A DNA stretch of 64,000 bases from Poecilobothrus nobilitatus (GCA_947095535.1 OX352773.1:84478670-84542669); one strand, 5' to 3'. Counted from the stretch's first letter, positions 21,880 through 34,490 are shown. Notes: generated from the sequence alone by a model not told the origin. Numbers and translations: made by a program.

Positions 21880-23070
21880 TTTAATTTATTTTTAATATTT
21901 TCCATATTTATTTTCATTTTCACAAAATCATTTAAAATTAACTAAAACTAGTTTAATTAATTTATATAGAAAACAAAAGAATATTCAATTGCAGAAAAAG
22001 AAAATATAAAAGAAAGGACAAAATACACAACAATCGAATTTTATTGAAAATTGTCTAAATACATAGCAAATTTTTTCTTTGTTTATATTTTTGTATAAGA
22101 AAATCATTAAATGGGATTAGCGGAAGAAAATCAATAAGAAGTTAGATTTATTTGTACTATAATCATTATTTCTCTTAAGCTTATTTATAGATAAATATCC
22201 TTTTGTATATCCATATTATATAATATTATCTTATTATTTATTTTTAGACATTTAGTCTGCTAATTTTACCATCTTCTATATTTTATTAGTATAAACAATG
22301 CAGATTTTCAATGGGTTCTTCTTTAGTGATAAAAATAAAACAAAGCTTTATAAAATTTTCCGTGCGCATATTTTATATGTAAAATAAAATTTTAATTCGA
22401 TGATTTCTTCAATTTGATCACTTTTCTATAAGATTAAATAACAATAATTTGCCTTTGTCAATTTGTCATATTACATATCAATAATAGGGTAAACGTAATG
22501 CAATATCTAATACTATCCTTTTAAAATGATTGTTTTATCAAAATAATAAACATAAAACTAAATACTTTTTATTTTATTTTTCAACATGAAATTTAGGAAA
22601 GGATTAACAGATTTAGTAATTAAATACAACAGCAATATAACAAAATGTTTTCGTTTGAATTTAAAGTGATATTTGGATCGAAAGATATTTAACATAGCTA
22701 TAATTAAATTAAAAAACATTTTTTCCCTTTTTTTATGCAGTATATACAAAGAATTTATTAGGATGATAGTATTGAAATAATATCTATTAATTAATTAATA
22801 GTAATTGGTATAAAATGTTATTAAACTCTTTTGAGTATTTATTAGTTCAAATTTTGGTTTTTAACTAAATGAAAGGATAATGGTATACAATTATATCAAT
22901 TTTAATGAATTAAATATTTTACGCGTATCACTGAGTTTTTGAATTTATTAAAAACCTACTGTAATTTAATAAAAAAATAATATAAATAAAAAAGGAGAAT
23001 GGGAAGGATCACTATCAATAAAAATAGTGTTATAGAAAGTTATTTCAAATCATTTTATTTTCTGATGACA
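21880..23070. other. AT-rich stretch, no gene seen
   Basis: Only short random ORFs and no recognised motifs. Confidence 0.4.
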
Positions 23071-23077
23071 TTGTTTT

Positions 23078-24185
23078 TATACCCGTACGATAGGATCGGG
23101 TATAATAAAATTACTCCTCCGTTTGTAACACCTCGAAATAAGCGAGCTAGATATACCTTCAAAGGTATAGATTGGATCAGAAAAAAATTCTAAGACTTTT
23201 GAGCCATGTCCGTCCGTCAGCACGCTAACTCAAAAACTAAGAAAGCTAGAATCTTGAAATTTACACAAAATATTCTGGGAGCAATTTGTAGGTTCCCTAA
23301 CTTTTAACTGCTGATAGATCTCACAAAAATATTAATTTTATTTTTAAAAACTTTTTTTTGTAGCCCCACCCGTTACGGAGCTACAGCTCCCCAAAGGAAC
23401 ACCTGTTAACATTTTTTTGAAGTAATACACAAAAATTAAAGCTTCAACATTATAATCTTATTTCTGTTAATAACTTTTTTTAATAATATAGGGTTACTTT
23501 ATAATTGACGAAAGTGTTACTTGATTTTTTCAAATTTTCTAACAAATTTCTTTAACGAATTTTTTCCATTTTGTTTTACATTTTTTTTTGATAATTTGAA
23601 ATTGTTGAGGATATAATGCGTAGTACAAAAAAATTGTAAATAAATAAACAACATAACGGTTGCTTGAAGAATTTTTATTTATATGATATTGATATATATA
23701 CATACTTATATAATATCATGTTTATTTACATATCGTATATGTGATAAGAGTATAGATGTATATTATATAGCGCCGTATTTACATACATATATGTATTTTA
23801 TTGTACTTATAAGAAATTATTCTGTCAATGGAATATTTAAATATAATATAATATAATATATAAAATTATATTTACTGTTTTGTACTAAGTAAATTTAATA
23901 TACATTTACCGCTTAGTATTAAATGGTACTATAGAATATTTGAAAAAGTTTTGGATTGATAATCGTTATGTGAAAGGTTAGAATCTGCTTTTGAAGAATG
24001 TACATATAAACATATAGTTTGAATATATGTACAACCCATAGTACTAGAAATTGTGAAATTCACCCAAATTATTTTAAAATACTAAAATATTAAAAAAATA
24101 ATATTGTAAACAGAGTGCCAGGCTGTGAACATACTAACGGTTCGTACGGGTATATAAGAGTTGACAAAGTCAACTGTATTCTTCC
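23078..24185 (+). mobile_element. DINE-1/mini-me-like non-autonomous Helentron
   Basis: The left end TATACCCGTACGA (23078-23090) is inverted at the right (TCGTACGGGTATA, 24142-24154). The right copy is followed by a short stem-loop GTTGAC-AAA-GTCAAC and CTGTATTCTTCCTCG. A GTCC microsatellite (GTCCGTCCGTC) lies near 23207, as in mini-me/DINE-1 elements. Inside is the block 'CCCGTTACGGAGCTACAGCT', shared with 61500 and, reversed, 16375. No protein is encoded. Confidence 0.7.
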
Positions 24186-24189
24186 TCGT

Positions 24190-25095
24190 TTTTAAAGGAA
24201 ATCAAGATTATCGCGATTATTATCATAATTTGTTGAATGAAACATCGCTTAATGAAATGTATCTAAATATATCTAAAACAAAAATTCAATTAAATAAAAT
24301 TGTTTTGATGTTATCAAAAATATAATTTAAAACAAAAATTTTATAATATAAAAGTTTTAAAAGAATTATATTCTGTACGTACCTAATATAAAAAAAAGCA
24401 TTTAATATTTTAATATATTTATTAACCCTTTAATTCAATAATATTTTTATTCATTACATCAAATTTAAGTTCATCAATTAAGTGAAATCAATTAAGGAAG
24501 AAAGGGATGAAAATTAAAATTTTTTTATTAAAACAAAAATAATAAAAACTAAAATTTCAGAATTTCAGAGTAACTTAACGTTTAAAAAGAATTGAAATAT
24601 GTAATTATTAAAACTGAATAGAAAATTAATGTTATATTAGAAAACCTTACAAAATTTAATTCAAATACATTGTAAATATTTTGATTAAAAGTACGTGGAA
24701 TAAACCTAAATAAATGTCAGACATTGCATTAGATCCTAAAAGTAGCAGAACAATAATTTATTAAACAAAAAATTAGCCGTTTCCACCACAGAACCGATCG
24801 TAATATATTATATGAAAAGAAATGCGAAATTTCCAGGGTTGTAACAGCTCAAATTTCGACTAAACTTATATTGCTCAACTTACATGTTGAGCCAACTCAA
24901 ATATTGAGCAAACTCAAATGTTGATCGATGCGCTCATAGGTTAAGCGGACACAAAGTTTGAGTTATGCGTGAGTTGAGCGCGACTCATATTAACTCAAAT
25001 CCATTAAAATTATTTTGTATATAAAAGTTCACTCACGTATCATAAAGATGAAGCACGCTTAGATGTGTTAGAGACTTGCGGTAAAAAATCATTTA
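24190..25095. other. AT-rich stretch with a CTCAA/TTGAG-rich patch
   Basis: 24830-25010 is dense in alternating CTCAAA and TTGAGC words in both orientations, starting with CCAGGGTTGTAACAGCTCAA. The start resembles a hAT end but no opposite terminus was found. The rest is featureless. Confidence 0.35.
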
Positions 25096-25101
25096 ATATG
25101 G

Positions 25102-25722
25102 TTGGTTTATATAAAAAAAATACATATGAAAGTTGTATGTAATACTTCAGTAGACCCTATACATTTTGTTACTTTTGGTACACTTAAAGTATTCAGAGAG
25201 TTGATGGATATATATACAAAAATAGCAGTCGCAATGTGGAATACTGTAAATGGAGCTACTTTAAGACATATTAAACATGCCATTCACATAAAAGACATGT
25301 TAAGAGGTAATCAACTCACAGCTGTTTACCTTATGCATGAATTTGTTACATTATACGATCTTACATATTCACATATGTAAAGTTGTAACAGAAGTAAAAC
25401 AGTTTGTAACTGCATTAGAGAGACTCAAACTTAAATGGGGTGACACATACTGGGAATGGTCTCGTTTGTGAGATAGATCAACCACAGTTTTTTGTAGTAG
25501 AAACTACTATCCTAACCTACTATGTGGCACTTGAGCACCTTTCAATAATATAACAGGTACCATGTCTAATTATAAAGGTGGATTATCAAATACACCCCAC
25601 AATGCATTAGTGCTTGATAGAGCTTTGGCTCGTCCTCTAGGAGCTAGAGGATCTGATACTACTTACACTTCACACACTGAAGCTCTTAAAAGTTATGGAT
25701 TAACTGCCGATGATGTGATGGG
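25102..25722 (+). pseudogene. Unidentified protein-coding remnant, candidate endogenous viral element
   Basis: Two open pieces (25102-25380, 92 codons; 25562-25777, of which the part after 25722 belongs to the next feature) are joined by a broken stretch that in another frame reads VTEVKQFVTALERLKLKWGD. The pieces use a varied amino-acid set (for example FGTLKVFRELMDIYTKIAVA; LVLDRALARPLGARGSD) and are clearly more GC-rich than the surroundings, so they look like real ancient coding sequence. I do not recognise the family. It does not look like Gag, RT, integrase or a cut-and-paste transposase. A viral structural protein such as a nucleoprotein of a negative-strand RNA virus is one possibility, suggested only by the texture and by the junction with a LINE. 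At least two frame breaks are present. Confidence 0.35.
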
Positions 25723-26215
25723 AATAATTTTATTTATACAAATATCTGCAGTATTAGAAATAAATTATTTGAAATAGAACTTATTGTTAAGAAACTTAAA
25801 AATATAGATTAAATGGTAATTACAGAAGCATGGCTTTATGCAAATGAAATAGAACATATAACATACAATTCACAGCTATCGAAATGATAGATACCGCTAT
25901 TTTCGTTAAAAACCTTTTAACCTTCAGTGAAAAAATCCAAAAAGAAAAATATGATCTAACAGTTATAGAGATCACAAATTTAAACAAACAATTATATATT
26001 GGAACTTTCTAAAAGGTACCGAATGAAAACTGTGAAGGTGTTACAGTTTTAACAGCATAGAAACAAAACTCAACAACAACAAAAATTGTATTTCCTTTGC
26101 CGATGTAAATATTAATATACTTGAACATACACAGACAGTAATAAAATACAAAGACATGATTCAAACAAATGGATATATATTAGTTATATATACAATAAAT
26201 TATACAGACTAGTTT
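25723..26215 (+). pseudogene. LINE endonuclease (EEP) domain fragment
   Basis: The frame starting at 25723 reads NNFIYTNICSIRNKLFEIEL, then after a stop MVITEAWLYANEIEHITYN, the pattern 'TNIRSIRNK..E.......D..VITETWL' of apurinic-like endonucleases in jockey/CR1/I LINEs. A later piece in another frame near 26095-26170 (FADVNINILEHTQTVIKYKD, then NGYIL) matches the 'GDFNI' endonuclease motif region. It begins exactly where the unidentified remnant ends. Several stops and frameshifts make it inactive. Confidence 0.65.
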
Positions 26216-26380
26216 ACAGTTAGTAAACAATAAATTACAATACAATAACTTATACAGACAATAAATATACAGACACAAATAACAGATACAAATAACAGAC
26301 TGTACAATAAATTATACAGACTAGTTATACAGATTAGTTATATATACAATAAATTATACAGACAAAAAAAATAAAGATTT
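26160..26380 (+). repeat. Degenerate minisatellite, ACAATAAATTATACAGAC units
   Basis: Variants of ACAATAAATTATACAGAC and AGTTATACAGA recur at irregular 15-40 base spacing. Confidence 0.7.
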
Positions 26381-26399
26381 TTCTGTCAAATTCAAAACT

Positions 26400-27600
26400 T
26401 TTTATGAATTTGTCAATAAAGGAGTGAAATTGTTGGAACTAGATTTCTGTCAAACCAAAAAGTATTAAGTAATAATTTTCCTATAATTCCATTCCAAAAC
26501 TATTAATCCTAGTTATATATCGGTGTTTAAGAACTTATTAATTTTGATATTTCAAAAAATATCTTAAATGGACTTTGAAACTAAACAAACATTGTTTTAT
26601 TTGTCTGCAAAAATAGGGATTAAAATCTCATTAACATATATTTAAAGTTGAATCACCTAATAAAACGAAGAGAAATGAGAGGATACATAGATATTATTCC
26701 ATTCAAATTATTAAATCCATCACGGTATAAAACATAATAATATTCATAATGTAAATAATTTTTATTTTCCAAACGAAGTTTGTATTTTCTTGACATCTCC
26801 ATTTTTAAAGCAAAAATCTAATCTTATCAAAAATAACCTTATTTTTAATTTCTTAAAATATTGTTTGGTGACATTTACATTCACCATTTCATAAATAAAT
26901 AAACTGGTAATTTTCCTACTCTTAAATACAAAAAAAAAAAATTTAAAGCTTGAAATATTCATTTATTCATAATACAATCCATCATCATATCTTCAGTTAC
27001 AACCATCGTCTTTCTATTTTGTTTTAACTTTTAAAACTTTCATTATCTTGTTAAAAGTATCAAGAGAATGTTTACCCTTTTCCTCACCCCATTGTTTGTT
27101 TTAAATTCAACCAAAAATTAAAACTCTGATAAAAGTTTTTAATTAAACACCTGGCTGGAAGAATGGAAAAAAAAAACACTAAATTTCAAAATTTCGAAAC
27201 AAATAAATACAGATAGAAAAACATAAAAAAGAGCGAACATCTTTGTATTTCCTTCTGTATCTTTATTTCTTTTTGTATTTAGAATTTTCTGGTTTTCTTC
27301 ATTCTGTTTTCTTCTTCTTCTTCGTGATCTTAATCTTGATTCTTTATTTTTGGATTCTTTTGTTTGCATTTTTTTTTTTTTTTTTTTTTTGGTTAAAAAC
27401 TTTAATTTATAATTCAAAAGATAAAAAATTCAAAAGTAAAACAAAATGAGAAAAGGATATTCTTACAGGTTATTTTATAATTTATTTATGTTATATTTAA
27501 CGTGTTGCTTGAATATAACTCAATTCAATGTTCCCTATAATAGTAGTTTATTATCAACAAGTAAATCCATTCATAAAGGTTTAATATTTAGTTCAATTTT
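26400..27600. other. AT-rich stretch, no gene seen
   Basis: Includes a CTT-rich tract (27295-27330) and a long T-run (27370-27390). Lys-rich and Phe-rich ORFs here are translations of these tracts. Confidence 0.4.
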
Positions 27601-27615
27601 CATTTTTTCTAAAAG

Positions 27616-27712
27616 AGGAGGTGGGTTTAGTCAGTATGAATCTGACACTACTTGGGGAAAATTCTTGGTATCTTTGGAAAATTCTGACCTCCCTTAAGAA
27701 AAAAAAAAAATC
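27616..27712 (+). mobile_element. SINE-like 3' module with A tail
   Basis: AGGAGGTGGGTTTAGTCAGT is followed 80 bases on by a run of A. A close relative, GGGAGGTGGATTTAGTTAAT, lies at 32934 and also ends in a run of A, so this is a dispersed retroposed module. No tRNA-like head is recognisable at this copy. Confidence 0.5.
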
Positions 27713-27714
27713 TA

Positions 27715-30165
27715 ATTAAATTAAAATTGCTTTAAAATCTTAAATTCTTCAAAAGTTTATAATATAATCCATCCTATAAAAAAATGTTAGGATAGTCTTT
27801 ATTTTATTCCACATCTAAATGGCATTTGTTTGGCAATATAGCGGCGATCCTAAATTTTTTCTTTAAAACTTCGACATAATAATTTTGCAAAGGAAATTGA
27901 ACATAATAATTAGAATGTAAAACAATTCCATTTAATCTTCACTGAAGAAGAAGCATAAAATCAATACCTTAAATATAAATGCATATTACATCTGTTGCCG
28001 CAAAAGAGATTAAATTGAATTTTGACTAAAATTAAATATGTATATATACCAATTATTACGTCTGTTAAAATTTTTTGTATGACAAAATAATGCACATTAT
28101 AAATAATACAACTTAAGATTTACTATAAGTATGTTTATAATACCTATATGTTTATAAAATTTTTAAGCAATGTTTTATTGAGTAAAATAGTTTAGGGTCA
28201 AAGAGGGTCACCCCTATAAGATATGCAACTTTTGTTATTATACCAATAGGATAATCCCAATAGGATTTCTGGCTTTTTTTATAATTCCTCTTAAAATACC
28301 CAAATTTTTACGACTTTTATGAGTTATATAGAATTTTAGGTTACCACTCTTCTACTCGATAGAAACTACAAATTTCAACAATAAATAATTTAATTAATTA
28401 ATTTTATTTAATATAAATAAATCCTTCTAAACATCTGCATTAAAACAATAAAAAAATGCATTTTTAAATTATCACGCATAAAACAATTAAAGTTTTATTT
28501 TTTATTCCCTTAGGGATAATAATTTTAATCTCTTAAAATAAAAATTTAAAACTATCTTCATTTATTTTAAGTTCTATTCTTTCGGATTTTATTTTTTTCT
28601 GCAAAAATACCTATCACATTAATTATATTTGCGTTTTTTGTTTTTTTTTTATTTCCTATTCTTGACCTCTAGTTTCCATTGTTTTATTTGCCAAGAATTA
28701 AAAACATATCAGCAACAAAATTTGTGCTGCTTTAAAATTTATTTTGCACATAAGAAAAAAGTTTCGAATTTTTTGAAAAAAAATTTTTCTTAGTTTTTTT
28801 CAGAGCTTTCATTTTTTTACAAACACACATATATCTTCAGATATTTTAATAATATTGTTGCAATAAAATCTAAAGGATTTCAGAACATTACCTATAATAT
28901 AAATGTGGTTCTCACATGAAAACATTTATTATTATACTTGTAGACAATTTATATTCCAAATTCTATTTTAATTAGAACCGGATGATGGTAAAAAAAGTGA
29001 GAATAAGTGAAAGAGAAAATACTAGTTCATTATGACAAAAAAGAGAAAGAAATATACAATAAAAAAAAAAAGAAATTTTATATAAACAGAAAAATAAATA
29101 TCTAAAATTATGTTATAAATTTAAGAGTTCCGCCTGCTCTTCTTTTTATTGTAGTTTTCTTTTATAATTAGTTTTGGAGTCTGTGCAATAATTAGAGAAA
29201 ATATTAGGGAAGATTAAAGAAGAAATACTTATAATAATTTATATTATAAATGGAAATATTTAAAACATGTCGAAAATATTAACTCAAAAAAATTAATTCT
29301 ATAAAAAATTCTTAATTTGATTTGTCTTCAAAGATCTATAATATCGTTAACAGTTCTTTAACATATTTTACTAAAAGCAGGATGAGTTCACAAAAGAAAA
29401 TATCGTATTTTTTTATAGTTATTTACCAATAATTAACCAAATGTTAAAAACTTCTTCAAATCTCATTATCAAACAAGCTCTTAAATATAGCCTTTTAAAA
29501 GATGTTTTGCACGAAGTTTTTCATAAGAAAAGGCTAGAATTAAAGGTCAAGTGTGTTACACCTAGAAAGACTTACACACCTGTCGAATATACTTTATATA
29601 CCGCTTTAATTTGAGTATACTTTTAATCATAGAACGAATAAGGAAAAATTCAATTGAAAGACCTTGGGGAAAAAATAAAACAAAATATGCATGTATAGAG
29701 GGCATCCTAAAGTAACTTAGTCAAAGACAAAACTAATCAAATTCATTAATCGACGATCCAGCACAAAAGGTCTTGAATATTATGTACAATAACAGCTGCT
29801 TAAATTCAGAGGGTGAAATATATTGCAACAAAACTAACAAGCAAAATTATTAAAATCTAACTGAAAAATTAGTTCAATGAAAAATAATAGGATGTACCTA
29901 TGTAAAATATATCAAAAATAAAAGCTAACTGAATTAAAATGAAGAAGAGTGTAGGCTAGTCTGTGATAACACTAGGAAAGCCGCAATAATATATCCTATT
30001 CCGTTCAATCATCTTTTACAAAATTTAAGATATCTGATCAATTTAAGTATATATATCATCAGTATAATTGATCGTTTCATCGTTCGTTTCGTTGTTTCGA
30101 TCGAAATTAGATAGTTTAATTATTAATTAAGTACAAAAAAATATGAGAGTATAAATTATGCTCAC
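27715..30165. other. AT-rich stretch, no gene seen
   Basis: No ORF, repeat terminus or RNA feature recognised on either strand. Confidence 0.4.
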
Positions 30166-30169
30166 ATAA

Positions 30170-30640
30170 AAAAAAAAGGAAGTTGTATGGCAATTATCCG
30201 AACCTGCTAATTTAGTTCAACTAAATTTCACAGAAGTTGTTGATATCAAACATGATTTCTTGTCAGACAATTTCAGAAACTAAGTGATTTTTTGATATTT
30301 TGAAACCCGCTACCTGAAGAAAATTGTTACCTACTGTGTTAGAGCAACTAAAATTTTGAGTGGTTATAAGAATCAAACTAAACTTCTTTCCACTTTTAAA
30401 ATTTCAGATACCTGTCTTTAATATATAATGAATTATTTTCATTTAAAAATGATGGAAGTTGTATGGTACGTATAAGGTACGCGAAAACGCATAAAAAATG
30501 TACATGGCATGACAAAGTGACTTCAGAATTCGATTCTAAAAAAAAATATAGATATATTTTGTTATAATCAACTTGACTCCCTTAAGGTGTCACAAAAGTT
30601 ATAGCAAATTTATTATTTCGTTGATACAGGTATAAAAATC
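30170..30640 (+). repeat. Dispersed tandem-type repeat, family also at 53330-53770
   Basis: GAAGTTGTATGG starts two units near 30179 and 30450. The first contains 'ATCCGAACCTGC' and 'CACAGAAGTTGTTG', which match the units at 53450 and 53668. Period here is roughly 270 bases against about 218 there. The family is unknown. Confidence 0.5.
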
Positions 30641-30649
30641 CTGGTTTCA

Positions 30650-32510
30650 CTCAAAATACTTTTTGTTTTTATTTCAGATCAACTTTGAACTTTTTAATTC
30701 TTTTTTAGCCACTTCTCTCCACTGGAATCATATTTTAGAAAAAATCACTATTATTTTGTAAATGACTTTCCGAAATAAATTTCTAAGATGTTAGTGTTAA
30801 GTTTCTTAGTAACCTTTATGCTTAAACCTTTGCTTAACGATTTTGCTTATTTAATTCAGATTTTCCATGAAGGCAGATTTACATATTACATCATTTTCCC
30901 GAAGTGCTTTTATGCGAAATATAAGCCAGCACAATTGTTTATTGCTCACCCATTATTATAGTTAATCGTGCTTTCTAATTTGTTTCTCAGTCTTAATAAT
31001 GTGATGTATAATACAGTCATTGAATTGAAATGTTTTCCTAACTATTTTTCCACAATTCATTAAAAAAAAAATTAATAAACTATTAATTATTTTATTTAGA
31101 CTCAACTTTGTTTTTGAACTCCAATTTAAAATAATATTGCACTTCCTTTTCATTGTTTCTAACGTTTAGATGGAACAATAACAGTTTATATAAAAAATTC
31201 AAAAATTTGCAGAGTGTTGTTATTACTACGGTCACTGTAAAATTCAAAGTAAAACGTTTTTTCTTTTAGAAAAACTAAAGTAAGAGCATATATTTTACAA
31301 TTTTTTTTGTCAAATTTCAAAAGTATATAAAAGACGAAGCAAAGTTAAAAGCTACAGAAATTATACCAATTGAAAGAAGAAATACAACAACTACAATGAA
31401 TTTTTTTTGTTTTCTGTACCATTTTTTTATGAAAATATTTACTTTCAAAACTTTTATTAAAAAATTTAAAAAAAATTAACATTCTATAGAATGCCTTTCT
31501 TTAGTCTTTTTTATTCTGGTCACTTGACTTACCTGCTCTTGAATATTTTAAGTTTTAACCACTAAATGAAAGGATATTATTTGAACTACCTATAGAACTC
31601 TTATTAAGAAAACTCTTTAATATAAATTGTACGGCAGAATATGAACCTAATATTCTTTATAGAAATTTTTTCAAAAGATACTTTTTTTAAAACTAAAAGA
31701 AAAGAATTTTGTTCTTTTTGTTAGCTATTAATTTGTGTTTATCGCAATATAAGTGAAAAGTATTAATGGGGACATTGTTTTGTTTTTCTAGGTTTTGTAT
31801 TTTAAAGTGTAGTAAGTTGTGGATTACTAACTTTAGAAAATCACAACGGGCTTAATAAATTTTAGATAATGCTATACAAATTAAGAAGGTTAAAAATTGA
31901 CAGATACTGAGGATAATTCAAGAAGATTTAAAACAAAATCTTTGATGCCTGTATAAGGAAAATTTAAAGTTTTTGAAGTTTTTGTTAAGATTCCATAAAA
32001 ACTAAACAACAGATTCCATTACAACTAAACAAATGAATGTGATCAAAAATTAAATCTTTACGTAATCGTGTGGTGTATTATTATCATCAATTAAAAACAA
32101 TTTAGAAATTTCCACTTTAAAAATTTTATTAGATACATATCTGATATCTGAAAGTTTTTTTATTAGATATGAATATTTTGTGAGTTGTAAAAATAAATTT
32201 AATTTAAACAATAAAAAAAAAAAATTTTAAATCCTTAAGAGATTTCTGATGTAATGTTGCCCCAATTATCAAAAGATAAAGGTTGATTTAATTTTTACAC
32301 AATGGCATTTTTTAAAATAATGAACAGATATTTTTCTTTAATATTAATAGCCTTTGTCTCTCTCTTCTCATTTCACATAATGTCTTTGTTTTTCGTTGAC
32401 ATATTTTATTTATTTTTGCAATTTTATTAGATCTTTTAAATGGTTAAACTATCATTTTAATTAAAAATTATTCCATTTTATTTTTTTAGAAACACTTAGA
32501 TATTGACTTA
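30650..32510. other. AT-rich stretch, no gene seen
   Basis: Only short ORFs. No motif recognised. Confidence 0.4.
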
Positions 32511-32515
32511 TGTAT

Positions 32516-33013
32516 GGCGTAGTGGTTAAGTCGCCAGCTTTTTAATTGGAGGATCTTGGGTTTAAACCCGGCTCAAACAAAATCAATAATATAATGTAGT
32601 AATTTTATAATAATAATAATATAATTAATAATAATCGTATAATTAATAATAATATATTATAAGATTAATAACAATAATAGCTGATACATTAACTTTATTT
32701 CGTGATATCATGCAGGAAAGTATTATATACTACTGCATGTTATAACTCTTAATGGCTATAGTCCCTGTTAGCTAAATAGTAATAATAATAGGCGCATTAA
32801 TTGTTCCTTTATAGTTCCACTCCCAATTCAATATTTCCGCATCCTTGTCCTATCCTTTCCAATCCCTACTTCTTTCCTACCAAAATACTGCGTTAATAGC
32901 TAGGGGTTTTATGCCATTATATTGGTTAAAGAAGGGAGGTGGATTTAGTTAATAAGAATCGGACATTTCCAAAGGTGAATTGGAAGATTCCCACATCTCT
33001 TACAAAAAAAAAA
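32516..33013 (+). mobile_element. Possible tRNA-headed SINE (plus strand)
   Basis: GGCGTAGTGGTTAAGTCGCC at about 32516 resembles an A-box/D-arm, and GGGTTTAAACCCGGC about 45 bases later resembles a B-box/T-arm. An (AAT)n tract (32610-32660) and a body follow, ending in the module GGGAGGTGGATTTAGT and a run of A near 33005-33013. Head and tail may belong to one element or to two adjacent ones. It is not a functional tRNA, since no proper acceptor stem can be drawn. Confidence 0.4.
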
Positions 33014-33019
33014 TCTTTT

Positions 33020-33163
33020 TTTAATTACCCAGCCTTTCCTTCCCAGATGGGGAATGTCGCAAAGACGGTATTATTTTTGCAATGTGTGGGGGAATCGAAC
33101 CAACAATCTCCAAGTGTTTTCAGTGTTTTTTATAAACTCTTATCCACTAGCCCACCGACGTCC
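33020..33163 (-). mobile_element. tRNA-derived SINE copy
   Basis: On the minus strand the head is GGACGTCGGTGGGCTAGTGG followed by ATAAGAGTTT (A-box/D-arm-like), then GGTTCGATTCC (plus positions 33091-33101), a near-perfect Pol III B box. The body shares the '(T)TGCGACATT...GGAAGGAAAGGC' pattern with the SINE at 6755-6919. It lies tail-to-tail against the A run of the preceding element. Confidence 0.6.
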
Positions 33164-33169
33164 TTAAAG

Positions 33170-34490
33170 AACGTTTTTTTGAGAGTTGTTAAGGAAAAGC
33201 TTAAAGAGGAAAATTAACAATTCAACATGGTCTCAACCATTTATTTTCTAATTAATTCATTTATTTATATGGGTTACGATATTCAAAAAAAAAAACATTC
33301 CATTTCCAAAACACCATTTAGATAATTCCAAAATTCCAATTATATTTTTAAATTATTGACAGCCTGATATTGTAACCAACTATAAAATCCCTCCTAATTA
33401 TTTTTATATGTACGTAATTATCGATATATTTCACAATTTTGTAAATTATTTCCGTTAATTTCAATTATAATCTACGGTTTAAGTGGATTCAATTTTGATA
33501 TTTAAGTATATTTTTAAATTTTGTGAAATTTGGCGTTAAATTATTTAATAGTTTAGTTAAAGTATTAAATAGTAATAATACTTTAATAATAGTTTGGTTA
33601 AAGTATTTAATAAGAAAAAATTAGTTTAAATGTAGGGCTACAGAACCGGATTAATTTTGATAGAAAAGAAGTAAAAATTGCTTGAATCAAAAAATAATTT
33701 CAACTTTAAAATTTCTATAAGTAAATGTTTTAATAGCATGTTTTTAAATTTTGTCAAATAGCAGTATTAAAAATCAAAATTTTAAAGTTTTTTGGTTTAA
33801 AAATGTTTAATTTTAATAAAAAACTTAAAATAATATATATCGGAATTAGGGACATAATTTTTTGGTCATGTACCTAATATCGATATACATAGTTCAATAT
33901 TAACCAACAAAAACTAAAATTCATATTTTAATTTAATTCTTTTAAAATACTTTATATAGTCTTGTGGAAGTGCACATTCTATAAGATCTTGAAACGAATT
34001 TTATATTGTGTTAATTTTGATTATTAAAATTTAATCTGTTAAAAATAAATTAGTTGACTTTGGTCATATAACGATATTATGTGCATTTTTTATCAATATT
34101 AGGTTCAGTAGTGATTCTATCTACTAACTTAATAAATCATCATCTAAAATAAATTGGAATAGTTAAGTAATAATTATATTAAATTTAAATATTATATTTT
34201 ATTTTTCCAAACAGTATCAAAATAATGGCAACACATAGAAATTACAATTAAGCAGATTTGAAGACTGCAATAAAATAAGTGGATTCTGGTGTAATAAGCT
34301 TGTCTAGTCATTAAAGTCTTCCCCAACATATATTAAAGATTTTTAATGTGCCCTAACTCTTTCTGATCAAATTAGATATGAGCATACTTAAATGCTCACT
34401 AAATAATTGATGCAAAACGTTTGTTCTTTTATTTTAACGGCAAGAAGAAATTGTTTGTCATCTGGCAAAGCTAATTACAACAAGTAAATG
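33170..34490. other. AT-rich stretch, no gene seen
   Basis: No convincing coding or repeat structure. A local 'AGTTTAGTTAAAGTATT / AGTTTGGTTAAAGTATT' near-duplication occurs at 33550-33605. Confidence 0.4.

Noticed and set aside
24830..25010. hAT element starting CAGGGTTGTAAC
   Set aside because: No opposite terminus and no 8-bp flanking duplication were found, unlike the two hAT elements accepted.
27139..27449. Lys-rich (minus) and Phe-rich (plus) overlapping ORFs
   Set aside because: Translations of CTT-rich and T-run low-complexity DNA.
32516..32580. A tRNA gene
   Set aside because: A-box and B-box-like words are present, but no consistent acceptor and anticodon stems can be drawn. The same layout recurs in the SINE copies.
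32939..33217. 92-codon plus-strand ORF
   Set aside because: It crosses the A run of one SINE-like element and the antisense of another, and has no protein-like features.
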